DNA of 6,801 bases from NCBI GenBank assembly GCA_023621975.1, contig JAMOAC010000538.1, positions 1-6,801 of the forward strand. Direction: 5' to 3'. Made by a program: the position numbers and the translations under genes. The stretch is from Bacillota bacterium (GTDB taxonomy: Bacteria; Bacillota_A; Clostridia; Acetivibrionales; DUMB01). Shown here one piece after another: positions 6,340-6,801 of the stretch. The notes beneath the pieces are model-generated. The model worked only from the letters and a program-made list of their open reading frames with translations, did no database searches and was not told the DNA's origin. Position 1 is the stretch's first letter; the number at the start of each line of letters is the position of its first letter.

Positions 6340-6717
6340 AAAAAATAACACATAAATTTGCATGCCTGTTAAAATAAATTGAAAATTAAAACATAAATAA
6401 TCCAAATTGAAAATAAAAACATCAATGACCCGAAAAGCAAAATATAAATAATTACAAACCAAAGTTCAAATAATCTGTAAATCAAGATACAAGTACTTAC
6501 AATGGAGAACACTAATACGAGAACACTAATATTTGATAAAATCACAAATATAATTTGTAAATCAAAACATTAATTATCCATAAATCAAACCATAAGTAAT
6601 CTACAATCCGGAACATTAATATTTCATAAAATAAACACAAATATAACATGCAAATTAAAACGTTAATTATCCGCAAATCAGGCACAAATGATTTAACTCC
6701 TGAACATTAATTATCTG
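6340..6717. repeat. Degenerate tandem array of about 23-bp AT-rich repeats upstream of the operon
   Basis: This gene-free stretch is built from diverged units, clearest from about 6381 to 6717. The best consensus on the plus strand is AAATCAAAACATTAATTATC plus a few flanking bases. Clear 23-bp units start at 6381, 6433, 6478, 6558, 6581 and 6651; others are 18-29 bp. Four units make a higher-order repeat: 6521-6610 and 6611-6701 align along their length, and a third partial copy starts at 6702 with GAACATTAAT. A segment near 6337-6364 resembles 6623-6650, so the array may reach further left. No open frame crosses it on either strand, and 23 is not a multiple of three. There are no unique spacers, so it is not a CRISPR array. 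Function is unknown. Confidence 0.75.
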
Positions 6718-6762
6718 CGGCAGCATAAAACATAAACAGTTTACAGGCAAACTAAAATAGCT

Positions 6763-6801
6763 CATACGCCACATAAAACAGGATATTTATGCGGCTGTAT
6801 G
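6763..6801 (-). other. Inverted repeat at the right edge, possible terminator of an upstream gene
   Basis: Positions 6763-6777 (CATACGCCACATAAA) pair with 6786-6801, with an 8-base loop, one bulged base and one imperfect pair that is a G.U wobble only in the minus-strand RNA. In that reading the stem is followed by GAGCTATTTTAG, a weak T-rich stretch. It could end a minus-strand gene lying beyond the window. The stem may extend past the edge, so the call is tentative. Confidence 0.3.

Noticed and set aside
6381..6717. CRISPR array
   Set aside because: The repeats are head to tail with no unique spacers, they are diverged from each other, and no cas gene is present.
6287..6801. Transposon or insertion sequence
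   Set aside because: There is no transposase open frame, no matching terminal inverted repeats flanking the array and no target duplication that I can see.

Overview
The window carries an operon for a complete 2-oxoacid (or acetoin) dehydrogenase multienzyme complex, all on the minus strand. It is followed by the 5' part of a DeoR-family regulator gene, also on the minus strand, which runs off the left edge. The moderate-GC genes, AT-rich spacers, sigma-A-type promoters, strong purine-rich ribosome binding sites and protein flavour all suggest a low-GC Gram-positive, probably an anaerobic Clostridia member. This assignment is inference; there is no rRNA or other marker in the window.

Layout in the direction of transcription (right to left). 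Positions 6801-6287 contain no gene. This stretch holds a partial or complete inverted repeat at the edge and a degenerate, AT-rich array of about 23-bp tandem repeats. A very good promoter at 6286-6258 precedes E2 (dihydrolipoamide acyltransferase, 6196-4790), which has one lipoyl domain and, unusually, two peripheral-subunit-binding-like segments. E3 (dihydrolipoyl dehydrogenase, 4705-3341) follows after 84 bp. A 186-bp spacer follows E3, with a second promoter, a hairpin and several short tandem duplications. It leads to E1 (3154-692), in which the alpha and beta subunits of the thiamine-diphosphate decarboxylase are fused into one 820-residue chain. A hairpin at 616-589 probably ends the operon, and a near-consensus promoter at 580-552 then drives the deoR-type gene (474 to beyond 1).

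Together the three enzymes would decarboxylate (or cleave) a substrate on ThDP in E1. The acyl group would pass to the lipoyl-lysine of E2 (K43) and then to CoA, and E3 would reoxidise the lipoyl group with FAD and NAD+. The substrate cannot be read from the sequence; pyruvate and acetoin are the leading candidates. No lipoate ligase, lipoate synthase or acetoin-type activator gene lies in the window.

The most notable points are the E2-E3-E1 order with a fused E1, an enlarged ThDP motif and another insertion in E1-alpha, the doubled E3/E1-binding segment in E2, two operon promoters that resemble each other over about 35 bp, and recurrent short tandem duplications in the non-coding DNA and at the E3 stop codon. 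Nothing here clearly amounts to an entirely new kind of system.
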